Positions 34,869 to 44,368 are shown, numbered from the stretch's first letter. The stretch: 64,000 bases of DNA from Sediminihabitans luteus (GCF_002797595.1 NZ_PGFE01000003.1:186001-250000); one strand, 5' to 3'. Notes: generated by a model not told the origin, from the letters alone. Translations and numbers: made by a program.

Positions 34869-35762
34869 TCACGGGCGGTAGGTGAAGATCTCCTCGTCGA
34901 ACGCGTTGTAGCCCGCGTAGTCGACGAGCTCGTAGAGCCGCGCGCGCGTCTGCATCTGGTCGACGACGCCCTGCTGCGTGCCGTGCGCCACGATCTCGTC
35001 GAGCGCACGCTCGGCGGCGCCCATCGCGGCGCGCAGCAGCGTGACCGGGTAGATGACGATCTTCGCGCCCGCGTCGGCGAGCTGCTGCGACGTGAAGAGC
35101 TCCGACTTGCCGAACTCGGTCATGTTCGCGAGCACCGGCACGTCGACCGCCGCGGCCACGGCCTCGAACTCCGCGAGGTCCCGCATCGCCTCGGGGAAGA
35201 TCGCGTCGGCGCCCGCGTCGACGAACGCGCGGGCACGGTCGACCGCCGCGTCGAGCCCCTCCGCGGCCCGCACGTCCGTGCGCGCCATGATCAGGAAGTT
35301 CGGGTCGCGGCGCGCGTCGGCCGCGGCACGCACGCGCTTGACCGCGGTCTCGAGGTCCACCGTCGCCTTGCCGTCGAGGTGGCCGCACCGCTTGGGGTTG
35401 ACCTGGTCCTCGACGTGGGCGCCCGCGACGCCCGCGTCCTCGAGCACCTGCACGGTGCGCGCGACGTTCATGGGCTCCCCGAACCCCGTGTCCGCGTCGA
35501 CCAGCACGGGCAGGTCGGTCGTGCGCGCGATCTGCTGCGCGCGCCCCGCGACCTCGGTGAGCGTCGTGAGCCCGATGTCCGGCAGGCCGAGCTCGGCCGA
35601 GAGCACGGCGCCCGAGACGTACACGCCCTCGAAGCCCTTCTCCTGGATCAGCCGCGCGGACAGCGGCGTGAAGGCTCCCGGGAACCGCAGGATCCCCGGG
35701 CCGGCGAGCGCGGCACGCAGGTTCTCGCGCTTCGCGGCGGGGGTCGTGGTGGCGTGCAGCAT
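34869..35762 (-). CDS. prpB: Methylisocitrate lyase
   Basis: 297 residues from ATG 35762. Splits 2-methylisocitrate to pyruvate and succinate. The catalytic KRCGH loop (QVNPKRCGHLDGK), the metal-binding VDADTGFG and EDQVNP segments are intact; length is normal for PrpB. The ATG shares a base with the prpD stop (TGATG), so translation is coupled. Confidence 0.95.
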   Translation of the reverse strand: MLHATTTPAAKRENLRAALAGPGILRFPGAFTPLSARLIQEKGFEGVYVSGAVLSAELGLPDIGLTTLTEVAGRAQQIARTTDLPVLVDADTGFGEPMNVARTVQVLEDAGVAGAHVEDQVNPKRCGHLDGKATVDLETAVKRVRAAADARRDPNFLIMARTDVRAAEGLDAAVDRARAFVDAGADAIFPEAMRDLAEFEAVAAAVDVPVLANMTEFGKSELFTSQQLADAGAKIVIYPVTLLRAAMGAAERALDEIVAHGTQQGVVDQMQTRARLYELVDYAGYNAFDEEIFTYRP

Positions 35763-37432
35763 CAGCGGGCCTCGCTCTCGGGGGCGGTGGGCGTGGGTGC
35801 GGGCGCAGTCCGTGTGGTGTCGGACGTCGCGTGGTCGGCGGGCGCGTCGTCCGACGTCGCGGGAACCGGCCGAGCGTCGTCCGACGTCGTGCCCGTGCGG
35901 GCGTGGTCGCGGCCGAGCTCGAACAGCCCGGTCGGGGCCTCGGCGGCAAGGAGCCCGGGGCGCGCGACGACCGAGAGCTCGCGCACCTCGGCGGCCGTGA
36001 GCTCGGGCAGCCGCTGCGCGAGGTCGAGGAACCGCTCGATCTCGGCGTCGTCGAGCACGCCCGCGGCGAGCGTGCGGAACTTGGCGACGTACTGCTCGCG
36101 CGCGAACGGCCGCGCGCCGAGCGGGTGGGCGTCCGCGACGGCGATCTCCCGGACGATCCGCTCGCCGTTCGTCAGCTCGATCTCGACGCGACCGCCGAAC
36201 GCCTTCTCGGCAGGGTCCGTCGAGTGGTAGCGACGGGTCCACGCGGCGTCCTCGGCCGTGGTGACCTTGCGCCACAGCGCGACCGTGTCCTCGCGCGCGG
36301 CCCGCTCGGGCGCGTACGAGTCGACGTGGTGCCAGCCGCCGTCCTGCAGCGCGACCGTGAAGATGTACGGGATCGAGTGGTCGAGGGTCTCGCGCGACGC
36401 GGTCGGGTCGTACTTCTGCGGGTCGTTCGCGCCCGAGCCGATCACGTAGTGGGTGTGGTGGCTCGTGTGGATGACGACGCTCGCGACGTTCGCGGGGTCC
36501 GCGAGCTCCGGGTGCTCGCCGTGCAGGGCGCGCGCGAGGTCGATGAGCGCCTGCGACTGGTACTCGGCCGAGTGCTCCTTGGTGTACGTGTCGAGGATCG
36601 CCGTGCGCGGTTCGCCCGGCGCGGGGAGCACGACGTCGTAGCGTGCGTCGGGGCCGTCGAGCAGCCACGCGATCACGCCGTCCTCGCCCTCGTAGATCGG
36701 CTCGGGGCTCGTCTGGCCACGCATCGCACGGTCGACGGCCTCGACCGCGACCTTGCCCGCGAACGCGGGGGCGTGCGCCTTCCAGGTCGAGATCTGACCC
36801 TTGCGGGACTGCCGGGTCGCGGTCGTGGTGTGCAGCGCCTGGCCGATCGCCTGGAAGATCGTCTCGGCGTCGAGCCCGAGCAGGGTGCCGATGCCCGCGG
36901 CCGCCGACGGCCCGAGGTGCGCCACGTGATCGATCTTGTGCTTGTGCAGGCTGATCGCGCGCACCAGGTCGACCTGCACCTCGTAGCCGGTCACGATGCC
37001 GCGCACGAGCGCCGCGCCGTCCGCCCCGACGTGCTGCGCGACCGCGAGGATCGGCGGGACGTTGTCGCCCGGGTGCGAGTACTCGGCCGCGAGGAACGTG
37101 TCGTGGAAGTCGAGCTCGCGCACCGCGACCCCGTTGGCCCAGGCCGCCCACTCAGGGCTCGCGCACGCCGTGAGCGGCGCGCCGAACACCGTCGCGCCCG
37201 GCACGTACGGGTGCGCGAGGGCCTGCGCGCGCGCCGCGACCGCGGGGCCGCGGGTCAGCGACGCGGTCGCGACCGCCGCGTTGTCGATCACGCGGTTGAT
37301 CACCATGTCGACGACCTCGGGCGTCGGCTCGGCCTGCTCGGCCGCGAGCTCCGCGAGCTTCCAGGCGAGCTGGTCCTCGCGCGCGAAGTCGTCGGCGCTC
37401 GGGTGGACGGTGACGGTGATCGTCTGGGGCAT
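35762..37432 (-). CDS. prpD: 2-methylcitrate dehydratase
   Basis: 556 residues from ATG 37432 (GGAG 7 nt upstream). MmgE/PrpD family: [39 protein letters not shown] and [18 protein letters not shown] are diagnostic. It removes water from 2-methylcitrate in propionate breakdown. The C-terminus has about 45 extra low-complexity residues ([20 protein letters not shown] type) beyond the normal domain end. First enzyme gene after gntR in the order gntR-prpD-prpB-prpC. Confidence 0.94.
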   Translation of the reverse strand: MPQTITVTVHPSADDFAREDQLAWKLAELAAEQAEPTPEVVDMVINRVIDNAAVATASLTRGPAVAARAQALAHPYVPGATVFGAPLTACASPEWAAWANGVAVRELDFHDTFLAAEYSHPGDNVPPILAVAQHVGADGAALVRGIVTGYEVQVDLVRAISLHKHKIDHVAHLGPSAAAGIGTLLGLDAETIFQAIGQALHTTTATRQSRKGQISTWKAHAPAFAGKVAVEAVDRAMRGQTSPEPIYEGEDGVIAWLLDGPDARYDVVLPAPGEPRTAILDTYTKEHSAEYQSQALIDLARALHGEHPELADPANVASVVIHTSHHTHYVIGSGANDPQKYDPTASRETLDHSIPYIFTVALQDGGWHHVDSYAPERAAREDTVALWRKVTTAEDAAWTRRYHSTDPAEKAFGGRVEIELTNGERIVREIAVADAHPLGARPFAREQYVAKFRTLAAGVLDDAEIERFLDLAQRLPELTAAEVRELSVVARPGLLAAEAPTGLFELGRDHARTGTTSDDARPVPATSDDAPADHATSDTTRTAPAPTPTAPESEAR

Positions 37433-37444
37433 CGTGGGCTCCGG

Positions 37445-37508
37445 GGTTCTGGGTGTTCGAGGGTCTGGGTGCTCGAGGGTCTGGATGTTCGAGGTTCTGG
37501 GTGCGCGG
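37445..37508. repeat. Four tandem 16-bp units upstream of prpD
   Basis: Units GGTTCTGGGTGTTCGA, GGGTCTGGGTGCTCGA, GGGTCTGGATGTTCGA and a diverged fourth fill most of the gntR-prpD gap. Too short and with no spacers to be CRISPR. They could be regulator sites or simple slippage. Confidence 0.85.
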
Positions 37509-37515
37509 CCCGTCC

Positions 37516-37575
37516 GCCGAACCGGTGGTTGTGTCCGTTCCGAGCGGTTCTAGCGACCACGATCGCCGGGTCGGC
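37516..37575. repeat. Palindromic intergenic element, family B (diverged copy)
   Basis: GCCGAACCGGTGGTTGTG at 37516-37533 faces CGACCACGATCGCCGGGTCGGC at 37554-37575. It is an imperfect version of the two perfect copies at 46340 and 47938, and straddles the gntR stop codon. Confidence 0.6.
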
Positions 37576-38377
37576 GGGTCGAGATCGCCGGGTCGGCAGT
37601 CGGGGGTGACGGGTCGGCCGGTCGGCGGGTCGAGATCGCCGGGTCGGCAGGCGGGGGTGACGGGTCGGCCGGTCGGCGGGTCGAGATCGCCGGGTCGGCG
37701 AGGGTGCGCTCCGCCGTCGCGGCGCTGTGCTCGATGTGCGCGCGCATCACGGCCTCCGCGTTCTCGGGGTCGCCCGCGGCGATCGCCGCAGCGACCGCGC
37801 GGTGCTCGTCGACGTGAGCGCTCCCTCCCACGCGCCCGTGGGCCGCGAGCACGCGGTAGCGGTCGACGTGCCCGCGGATCTGTCGCAGGAGCACGGAGCA
37901 CCAGGCGTTGCCGGCGACGGTCTCGATGCGCGCGTGGAACTCGGCGCCGATGCGCAGCACCTCGGCCTCGTCGTCGCGCACGCGGTCCATGAGGTCGACG
38001 AGGCGGTCGAGGGCGGCGACGTCGTCGGGGGTCGCACGCTCGGCGGCGTCGTGGGCGAGCAGGCCCTCGAGCCGGGAGCGCACGTCGTACACGCGCTCCA
38101 GGTCGTCGGCGTCGAGCGGGGCGACGCGCACTCCCCCGGTCGCGAGCTCCTCGACGAGCGCCTCGGCCTGTAGCAGCCGCAGGGCCTCGCGCACCGGGGT
38201 GCGGCTCACGCCGAGGCGGGCCGCGAGCACGGGCTCGGTGATGCGCTCGGCCGGGGCGAGGTCGCCCGTGATGATCTGGTCGCGCAGGTGCTCGTAGACG
38301 GCACGCGCACCGGACTGTCGGCGTGCGGCGAGCTGCGTCGTCACGCGCGGGACGGGTTGCGTCGTCGCGTCGGTCAT
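37550..38377 (-). CDS. GntR-family (FadR/FCD type) regulator with a repetitive tail
   Basis: 275 residues from ATG 38377. The N-terminal winged helix reads RITEPVLAARLGVSRTPVREALRLL, and an FCD ligand-binding domain follows (FHARIETVAGN, HVDEHRAVAAAIAAGD, HIEHSAATAERTL). By context it controls the propionate genes downstream, binding propionate-derived acids or methylcitrate; this is inference. The last ~50 residues are a Pro/Arg/Asp tail made of 17-residue repeats (ADPAISTRRPADPSPP type), unusual for GntR proteins. It is probably autoregulated through the palindromes at 38396-38411. Confidence 0.88.
   Translation of the reverse strand: MTDATTQPVPRVTTQLAARRQSGARAVYEHLRDQIITGDLAPAERITEPVLAARLGVSRTPVREALRLLQAEALVEELATGGVRVAPLDADDLERVYDVRSRLEGLLAHDAAERATPDDVAALDRLVDLMDRVRDDEAEVLRIGAEFHARIETVAGNAWCSVLLRQIRGHVDRYRVLAAHGRVGGSAHVDEHRAVAAAIAAGDPENAEAVMRAHIEHSAATAERTLADPAISTRRPADPSPPPADPAISTRRPADPSPPTADPAISTRRPGDRGR
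37570..37709 (-). repeat. 51-bp tandem repeat encoding the GntR tail
   Basis: Units begin at 37570, 37621 and 37672 (the last partial), each 51 bp, i.e. 17 codons. They contain GATCGCCGGGTCGGC, the right arm of the family B palindrome next to them. Confidence 0.9.
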
Positions 38378-38395
38378 CCCGCCATGATGCACCCC

Positions 38396-38411
38396 TGTAC
38401 ACCTGTATACA
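38396..38411. promoter_or_regulatory. Candidate GntR operator
   Basis: Two palindromes, TGTACA (38396-38401) and TGTATACA (38404-38411), lie 20-35 bp upstream of the gntR start. The T/GT.TAC.A pattern suits FadR-type GntR proteins, which often repress themselves. Confidence 0.5.
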
Positions 38412-38548
38412 ACCTGCCCGCGAGCGTACCGACCGACAGCGCGCGCAGAATTCACCTTCTCTCCCGAATGCCCGGGTTGTCGGCCGCTCCTACGCTGAGC
38501 CCGACCCGGGGCGCGACGACGCACCTCGGCACGACCGAAGGAGCTCGC

Positions 38549-39004
38549 ATGAAGACCCTCCACCGCACCCTCGCCGCCGGCGCCGCCGCGGCGCTGCTCG
38601 CGACCGGCGCGCTCGCCGGCGCCACGAGCGCGACCGCGGCATCGGCCGCCTACTCCGCGTGCAGCACGACCGTCACGGTCGGCGGCGTGACCGTTCCCGC
38701 GACGCCCGCACCCTGGATCTCGCCGACCGCGAAGTCGACCTGGTGCAGCATCTCGCCCCGCCCCGACCACCTCGGCGTCCAGGGCCCCGGGGTCGCCGCG
38801 CTGCAGCGCCACATCGAGTCCTGCTACGGCATCTCGGCGGGCCCCCGGGGCGTGTACGGCACCGGGTTCGTCAGCGCGCTCACGAGCGTCCAGAGCGCGG
38901 CCGGGGACGGCCCCGACGGCGTCTACGGCCCCTCGACCCGCGACCGCATGAAGTTCCGCCCTGACAACGGCGGCCCCTGCGTGACCGTCGCGTTCACGAG
39001 CTGA
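38549..39004 (+). CDS. Secreted peptidoglycan-binding-domain protein
   Basis: 151 residues from ATG 38549 (AAGGAG 6 nt upstream). Signal peptide to about residue 32 (TSATA-AS). The rest is one PG_binding_1-like fold: GPGVAALQRHIESCYGIS, GPRGVYGTGFVSALTSVQS, DGVYGPSTRDRMKF. Four cysteines could form two disulfides. It has no enzymatic domain; it may hold to peptidoglycan or act as an inhibitor or marker. Hairpin terminator after it. Confidence 0.85.
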   Translation: MKTLHRTLAAGAAAALLATGALAGATSATAASAAYSACSTTVTVGGVTVPATPAPWISPTAKSTWCSISPRPDHLGVQGPGVAALQRHIESCYGISAGPRGVYGTGFVSALTSVQSAAGDGPDGVYGPSTRDRMKFRPDNGGPCVTVAFTS

Positions 39005-39009
39005 GCCCC

Positions 39010-39039
39010 GACGGCGCCCGTCCCTGGGCGGGCGCCGTC
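39010..39039 (+). terminator. Hairpin terminator
   Basis: Eleven-base arms GACGGCGCCCG and complement with an 8-nt loop, 5 nt after the stop codon. Confidence 0.75.
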
Positions 39040-39112
39040 CACAGCCTGTGAGCGGTTCGTGAACATCGCGAAGAGAGTCCTGGTCCGCAGCCGCCGCGGC
39101 CGCACCGGGCCC

Positions 39113-39118
39113 TAGCGT
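39113..39118 (+). promoter_or_regulatory. -10 TAGCGT of a leaderless promoter
   Basis: TAGCGT ends 6 nt before GTG 39125. Confidence 0.5.
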
Positions 39119-39124
39119 GATCGC

Positions 39125-40768
39125 GTGCCCTCCCGCCCTCGCACCGCCCGCACCGCCGCCCGCCGGCTCGACAACCATCTCGACCGCCAGCTCGACCGCC
39201 GCACCGCTCACCGCATCGGTCGCCGGCTCGACCGCCGGCGCGGCCCCACCGGCGACTACCCCACCGACGACTACCCCACCAGCGACTACCCCACCGACGA
39301 CTACCCCACCGGCGATTCCCCCACAGGCGATTCCCCGGCCTGGTCGCCGCGCGGTCGCCGCGCCCGCGCGCCCCTCGCCGCCACGCTCGCCTGCGCGCTC
39401 GGCGTGACCCTCGTCGCGTGCTCGCCCGCCGACGACGTCCCGGCCGCCGCCGCCCCTCTCGTCGAGCTCCTCGAGGACGTGCCCGGCGTCGACGGCGTCG
39501 AGGTCACGACGCCGACCGACACCACCGGCCCCACGGCCGACCCGTCGCCGGACGGCCAGGCCGACCCAGCGACGTCCGACGGCACGCGCGTGACCTTCTG
39601 GGTCGACGTCGGCCCGGCGCTCGACGGCGACGCGGCCACGGCCGCGCACGCGGAGCTCGTCCGCGCGGGCGGCGCGCTCGCATGGGACGTGTGGTTCCAG
39701 GACGGACCCCGCGACGGCGAGGTCCCGGCCCGGCGCTCGGTGCACGCCGACGCCACCGGGATCGCGCCCGACGCATTCCGGATCGCGCACAGCCCGGGCG
39801 TCGTCAGCGCGACGATCGACGGCCCCCGCAGCAGCGTGCGCACGAGCTACGCCGACCAGCTCGTCGCGATCGCGAGCGGCACGACCGAGGGCGGGACCCC
39901 GCTCACCGACCTCGGGGCCGCGGGCGACACGCTCGCGCGCGGCCACGGCGGCGCACCCTCCCCCACGCTCCTGATGATGCTCGCGGAGGTGCGCGACGTC
40001 CCCGGGTTCGTCGGCTCGGCCTACGACGACGCCGCCGACCCCCGCGGCACGGGTCCGGACGACGTCGGGCACCTCGTCGTCGTGGCGGCGGACGACGCGT
40101 CCGCGCGCGCGGTCGCGGACGTGCTCGACCAGGGTGGCTGGGCCGCGGCGACGCACCCCGTGGCGTACGTCGTGCAGGTCGGCAGCACGCCCCCGGACCT
40201 GCCCGGCGCGACGCCGTCCGCGGCCGAGGCCACGGACCCGGCGTCCACGGGCCTGGCGTCCACGGCGGACGGCGTGACCGGGTGGGTCTCGACGCGGGAC
40301 CCGGCCGGGACCCCGGCGTCCGACCCCGACACCCCGTGCGGCAGCCTGACCGGGCACGTCACGGGCCAGGACTCGGCCATGGGTCGGCGCTGGCTCACGA
40401 TCGTCATGACCAACGACGGCCAGGAACCCTGCGAGCTCGCCGCGGTCCCCGACCTGCGGTTCCGCACCCTCGCGGGCGAGCTCGCGGACGTGGGCCGCGC
40501 CGACGAGGACGCCGCGTTCCTCGGCCCGGATCAGCCGACCACCCGCGAGGCGGTGTCGCTCGCGCCCGGCGCGAGCACCTCGCTCGCGATCACCTGGCGC
40601 GGCGGGTCGACGTCGCTCGACCCGGACGTGACGGTCGCGATCGAGGTCGTGCCGAACCCGGACGCCGCACCGGTCGTCGTGCCGCTCACCGACCCGGACC
40701 ACCCCGGGCCGGCGACCCTCGACGTCGTCGACGGCGTGACGGTCACCGCCGGGGGGTGGCGCCCGTGA
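39125..40768 (+). CDS. DUF4232-type extracellular protein with an extended N-terminus
   Basis: 547 residues from GTG 39125, supported by the -10 at 39113. Residues 1-80 are highly basic and then repetitive (DYPTD units), lying before a hydrophobic helix at about 82-98 that ends in a lipobox-like VTLVACS (Cys99). Such a long cytoplasmic head is unusual for a lipoprotein, so either it is a plain anchor or the real signal starts later. The middle part (100-400) is an uncharacterised domain with PDDVGHLVVVA. The last 150 residues match DUF4232: CGSLTGHVTGQDSAMGRRWL, NDGQEPCELAAVPDLRF. Function unknown. It overlaps the channel gene on the other strand by 26 bp. Confidence 0.75.
   Translation: MPSRPRTARTAARRLDNHLDRQLDRRTAHRIGRRLDRRRGPTGDYPTDDYPTSDYPTDDYPTGDSPTGDSPAWSPRGRRARAPLAATLACALGVTLVACSPADDVPAAAAPLVELLEDVPGVDGVEVTTPTDTTGPTADPSPDGQADPATSDGTRVTFWVDVGPALDGDAATAAHAELVRAGGALAWDVWFQDGPRDGEVPARRSVHADATGIAPDAFRIAHSPGVVSATIDGPRSSVRTSYADQLVAIASGTTEGGTPLTDLGAAGDTLARGHGGAPSPTLLMMLAEVRDVPGFVGSAYDDAADPRGTGPDDVGHLVVVAADDASARAVADVLDQGGWAAATHPVAYVVQVGSTPPDLPGATPSAAEATDPASTGLASTADGVTGWVSTRDPAGTPASDPDTPCGSLTGHVTGQDSAMGRRWLTIVMTNDGQEPCELAAVPDLRFRTLAGELADVGRADEDAAFLGPDQPTTREAVSLAPGASTSLAITWRGGSTSLDPDVTVAIEVVPNPDAAPVVVPLTDPDHPGPATLDVVDGVTVTAGGWRP
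39254..39340 (+). repeat. 15-bp coding tandem repeat (DYPT units)
   Basis: Six units of GACTACCCCACC(G/A)(A/G)C type in frame, giving DYPTD/DYPTS/DYPTG and then DSPTG. Confidence 0.88.
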
Positions 40769-41636
40769 CGGGTCGTGCCTCCGCGAGGAGCTCCGCTCCT
40801 GCGACAGGCTCTGCTCCAGCGAGGGGCTCAGCCGCCGGGGCGCGCAGACGCGAGCCGCCCGCCACGAACCAGTAGCCGACGCCCACCACGAGCGCGCCGC
40901 CCACGAGGTTGCCCAGCCCGACCCAGAGCACGTTCGTCGCGAAGTCCCCGACCGTCGTCAGACCGTCACCGAGGAACAGCCCGAGCGAGAAGGTCGTCAT
41001 GTTCGCGACGACGTGCTCGAACCCGCTCGCGATGAACGCGAAGATCGCCCAGAAGATCACGACGGCCTTGCCGATCTCGGTGCGCAGTCGGGCGCAGGCC
41101 CAGATCGCGACGCACACGAGCACGTTGCACAGGACGCCGCGGAAGAACATCTCGCCGACGCCCTCGTGCGCCTTGTGGTCGAGCATCGAGGCGAGCATGT
41201 CGGCGCCGGCGGAGCCGTCGAGCACGCGTGACTGCACGACGGCCCACGCGAACACCACCGACCCGAGCAGGTTGCCCACGAGGCAGAGCGCGAGCGTGGC
41301 GACCGCGGCGCCGAGCCGTGTCGCCCGCGTGAGCACGCCCTGGGTGAGGATCATCATGGCGGACGTCGCGAGCTCGGCACCCGCGAACACGACCAGGGTC
41401 AGGGCGACCGCGAACACGCCGCCCGCGACGAGCGGCTGCGCCGGGCTCCCGGCGGCGAGGAACGGGCCGGCCGTCATGAGCATGAGCACCACGCCGACGC
41501 CGATGTAGGCGCCCGCGAGCATGGCCGAGACGAGGTAGCGGGCAGGGCTCGTCGCCCCGGCCACCTTGGTCTCGGCGGCACGGCCCTGCTCGGTCACGGT
41601 CTCGGGGATGGTCAGCACGACCCTACCTTGCACCAT
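40743..41636 (-). CDS. Formate/nitrite transporter (FNT) family channel
   Basis: 297 residues if it starts at ATG 41636; the start is uncertain because a TAGGGT box lies inside the first codons and no good ribosome site is seen. Six helices of the FNT fold with the characteristic segments AELATSAMMIL, LVGNLLGSVVF and ASGFEHVVANM (selectivity-filter His region) and GNLVGGALVVG. It passes formate, nitrite or a related small anion. The cytoplasmic C-terminus carries a degenerate PLAGAEPVAGAE-type repeat. No nitrite reductase or pyruvate-formate lyase is nearby. Confidence 0.85.
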   Translation of the reverse strand: MVQGRVVLTIPETVTEQGRAAETKVAGATSPARYLVSAMLAGAYIGVGVVLMLMTAGPFLAAGSPAQPLVAGGVFAVALTLVVFAGAELATSAMMILTQGVLTRATRLGAAVATLALCLVGNLLGSVVFAWAVVQSRVLDGSAGADMLASMLDHKAHEGVGEMFFRGVLCNVLVCVAIWACARLRTEIGKAVVIFWAIFAFIASGFEHVVANMTTFSLGLFLGDGLTTVGDFATNVLWVGLGNLVGGALVVGVGYWFVAGGSRLRAPAAEPLAGAEPVAGAELLAEARPVTGATPRR

Positions 41637-41713
41637 TCTTCACAAGGTGTCACGGCTGTCCGCGCGCTGGGCGCCGGCGTCCCACGACCCGGCGCCCCGC
41701 GCGGGCCCGCGAC

Positions 41714-43708
41714 CTACCCGAAGGTGAACGTGTAGACCGTCGCACCCGCGGGCAGCTCGAGCTCGACCGTGCCCGTCGTCGCACCCTCGCCCCGCAGCAC
41801 GTCGTACAGCGTCGGGTTGCCCGAGACCTCGATCTCGCGCGTCACGGGCTCGCCGCCGTCCGGCGTCACGGTCGCCCGCGCCGTCCCCTCGCCGCCCAGC
41901 ACCGCGAAGACGTTCGTCGCGTCGTACGCGAGCCGGACCGTCGCGCCGTCCTCGGTCGCGGTCGCCCCCTGGTGGTCGACGTCGAAACCGCCGTCGAGCG
42001 AGTAGGTGTCCTGCGGCTGGTCGGGGTTGGCGGTGTACTCGACCGGCCCGCCGTCGTACGCCGGCTCGCCGTCGTAGTTGAACGACTTGCTGATGCCGAA
42101 GTACGTCTCGGGCGTCGTCTCGTCGACCGGGGTCGCGTCGGCGACGTTCGTCGCGGGCGGCAGCTCGACCCCCGGGTTCGCGGCCGTCAGGAGCTCGCGG
42201 ATGTGCTTCTCCGTGGTCGCGTACCCGCCCTCGCCGAACTTGATGTGGCGCACCGTGCCGTCGGCGTCGATCAGGTACTCGGCGGGCCAGTAGCGGTTCC
42301 GGTAGGTCGTCCACGTCGAGTACGCGTTGTCCTGCGCGATCGGGTAGTCGACGCCCAGGTCCTTCGCGCCCTCGATCACGTTGCGCGTCTCGCGCTCGAA
42401 CGCGAACTCGGGCGTGTGCACCCCGATGACCTCCAGCCCGTAGTCCTCGTACGTGTCGTACCAGGCCGCGACGTTGGGGATCGCGCGCTGGCAGTTGATG
42501 CAGGAGTACGTCCAGAAGTCGAGCAGCACGACCTTGCCGCGCAGGTCCGCGAGCGCGATCGGCGACTCGTCGGGCGTGTTGAGCCACTGCGTGATGCCCG
42601 TGAGCTCGGGCGCGGTGCCGCAGCTCTCGAGCTCCTCGCCACCGTTCGAGCACTTCGACAGCTCGCGGTTCTCGTCCGTGACGATCCCCCCGAGGTCGAG
42701 CGCCTCGCGCACCGCGGCGTTGTCGTCGACCTGCTCCTGGAGCGCACCCGTGTAGTCCGGCAGCGCGCGCTGCAGCGCGGCCGGGAGGTCGAGCGCGAGC
42801 GCCGCCGCGAGCGCGATCATCACGACGCCGCCCGTGATCCGGATGCCCCGCTGGTGCGTGCGGAAGCTCTTGACCCGCTCGGCCACGCGTCGTCCGGCCA
42901 GGGCGAACACGAGCAGCGGGATCGCCGCACCGATCGCGAAGCTCAGCGTGAGAGCGACCGTCCCCGGGCCGATGTTGCCCGTCGCGCCCGCGACCGTGAT
43001 CGCGGCGAGCACCGGGCCCGCGCACGGCACGTACAGCACGCCGAGACCGAGGCCCAGCAGGAACGCACCCTTGTCGGGGTTCGAGCGCCGCCCGGCACGA
43101 CGCGAGCCGATCGCCGCGATCTTCTGGAACGGGCGCTCGAGCACCTCCTCGAACCGCGGCACGATCATCCCGACGCCGATCGCGGCGAGCAGCACGATCC
43201 CGAGCCAGCGCAGCAGGTCCTGCGGCAGGCCGAGCGCCGTGAGCAGCAGCGACCCGAGCAGCGTGAACACGCTGAAGCTCAGCACGAGGCCCAGGATCAC
43301 GAGGTACGGGCGCCACGAGCGGCGGCCGGGCCCGTCCGGTGCCGGACGACGGTCGGGGTCGTCCGCCGTCGGACGACGGTCGGCCCGGTCCCCCGCAGGT
43401 CGCGAGCTCGCGGCCGGGGCGGTCGCCGTCACGACCGCGCCGCGCGCACCGATGCTGACCGTGCCGGGCGCGCCCGCGAAGAGGCTGGGCGAGGGCGCCG
43501 CGGTGGTCGCCGACGACCCGGCCGCGGCGGCGTCGTCCGACGACGGCCGGTCAGCCGGGGCGTCGTCCGAGGAGCCGGCCGGGGTGCCGGGATTACGGGC
43601 GCCCTGCACGCCGCCCGCGAAGAAGATCACCGGGAGCATCGGCAGGATGCACGGGGAGATGCCGGTGATCAGGCCGCCGAGGAGGCCGATGAGGATCAGG
43701 GTTTCCAT
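41714..43708 (-). CDS. dipZ: DipZ-type thiol-disulfide protein (CcdA + thioredoxin + C-terminal domain)
   Basis: 664 residues from ATG 43708. An N-terminal CcdA/DsbD-like membrane domain has Cys20 in [10 protein letters not shown] and the second Cys in [11 protein letters not shown]; an insert of about 100 low-complexity residues lies in the first loop. Then comes a thioredoxin-like domain with [10 protein letters not shown] (Cys403/Cys406), and a C-terminal beta domain with GATVYTFTF, as in mycobacterial DipZ. Electrons should pass from inside to the thioredoxin domain outside. In Mycobacterium, dipZ lies between mpt70 and mpt83 under SigK; here a matching promoter precedes it (43715-43742). 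Confidence 0.92.
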   Translation of the reverse strand: METLILIGLLGGLITGISPCILPMLPVIFFAGGVQGARNPGTPAGSSDDAPADRPSSDDAAAAGSSATTAAPSPSLFAGAPGTVSIGARGAVVTATAPAASSRPAGDRADRRPTADDPDRRPAPDGPGRRSWRPYLVILGLVLSFSVFTLLGSLLLTALGLPQDLLRWLGIVLLAAIGVGMIVPRFEEVLERPFQKIAAIGSRRAGRRSNPDKGAFLLGLGLGVLYVPCAGPVLAAITVAGATGNIGPGTVALTLSFAIGAAIPLLVFALAGRRVAERVKSFRTHQRGIRITGGVVMIALAAALALDLPAALQRALPDYTGALQEQVDDNAAVREALDLGGIVTDENRELSKCSNGGEELESCGTAPELTGITQWLNTPDESPIALADLRGKVVLLDFWTYSCINCQRAIPNVAAWYDTYEDYGLEVIGVHTPEFAFERETRNVIEGAKDLGVDYPIAQDNAYSTWTTYRNRYWPAEYLIDADGTVRHIKFGEGGYATTEKHIRELLTAANPGVELPPATNVADATPVDETTPETYFGISKSFNYDGEPAYDGGPVEYTANPDQPQDTYSLDGGFDVDHQGATATEDGATVRLAYDATNVFAVLGGEGTARATVTPDGGEPVTREIEVSGNPTLYDVLRGEGATTGTVELELPAGATVYTFTFG

Positions 43709-43714
43709 GCCGGT

Positions 43715-43742
43715 GGTTCGGTGCGGACCGCTCCCGGGATGG
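43715..43742 (-). promoter_or_regulatory. SigK-type promoter of dipZ
   Basis: On the minus strand: CCATCC (complement of 43737-43742), 15 nt, CCGAACC (complement of 43715-43721), then 6 nt to the ATG. Agrees with the mycobacterial SigK consensus CCATCC-N15-CCGAATC as I recall it. Predicts a leaderless dipZ transcript. Confidence 0.8.
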
Positions 43743-43750
43743 GCGCGGGC

Positions 43751-44368
43751 TCAGCGCGTGCGGACCGTCGTGACGATGCGCGTCGCGCACGGACGGCGCG
43801 GGCTCGACCCGAAGCCGAACCGCACGGGCGGGTCGACGTCCGCGAGCGCCCCGAGGTCCGCGCCGTCCCAGCGCGCCTCGACGTCCAGGACCCGGCGGAC
43901 GTCGGTCGCGCCGTAGGCCTCGTGCCGCCCGCTCCCGGCCGTCCCGTACGTCCGCAGCCCGAGCACGCGCGCGAGCGGGTCGACGGCGCGCGCGAACCCG
44001 ACCGACCGCGCCACGCGGGCGGGCACGAGCCGGACCGCCCGGCCCAGCGGCGTCCGCGGCCCGGTCCGCACGACGGCGGTGAGCGGGCCCGCGCGCACGG
44101 TCAGCCGCTGCGGGCGCGACGCGGGACCGAGCGCGGGGACGGCGTCCGACACCACGGAGGACTCGACGACCTCGTCGAACGAGTACGTCGCGGCCACGAA
44201 CTCCGCGACGTCGGGCGGCGCGACCAGCACGCGGTGGCCGTCGGGGCGCTCGACCATGACGTCCGCGAACCGCCCGAACGGCGACGCCCACCAGTCGCCC
44301 ACGACGACGCGCGTGCCCGACGCCGTGCCGAACCCGATGATCTGGCCGTCGAACCGCTCGTCACCCAT
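43751..44368 (-). CDS. Conserved actinobacterial protein, function unknown
   Basis: 205 residues from ATG 44368. The N-terminal half has a pattern I associate with a conserved actinobacterial family: IIGFGTASGTRVVVGDWWASPFG, FADVMVERPDGHRVLVAP, then YSFDEVV. The second half is Arg/Val-rich. No membrane segment. It lies divergent from the fasciclin gene and 42 bp upstream of dipZ on the same strand, so it may read through into dipZ as well. Confidence 0.65.
   Translation of the reverse strand: MGDERFDGQIIGFGTASGTRVVVGDWWASPFGRFADVMVERPDGHRVLVAPPDVAEFVAATYSFDEVVESSVVSDAVPALGPASRPQRLTVRAGPLTAVVRTGPRTPLGRAVRLVPARVARSVGFARAVDPLARVLGLRTYGTAGSGRHEAYGATDVRRVLDVEARWDGADLGALADVDPPVRFGFGSSPRRPCATRIVTTVRTR

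Noticed and set aside
37445-37709. Repeat array that could suggest CRISPR
   Set aside because: Units of 16 and 51 bp are adjacent with no unique spacers and no cas genes. They are tandem repeats, partly inside gntR.
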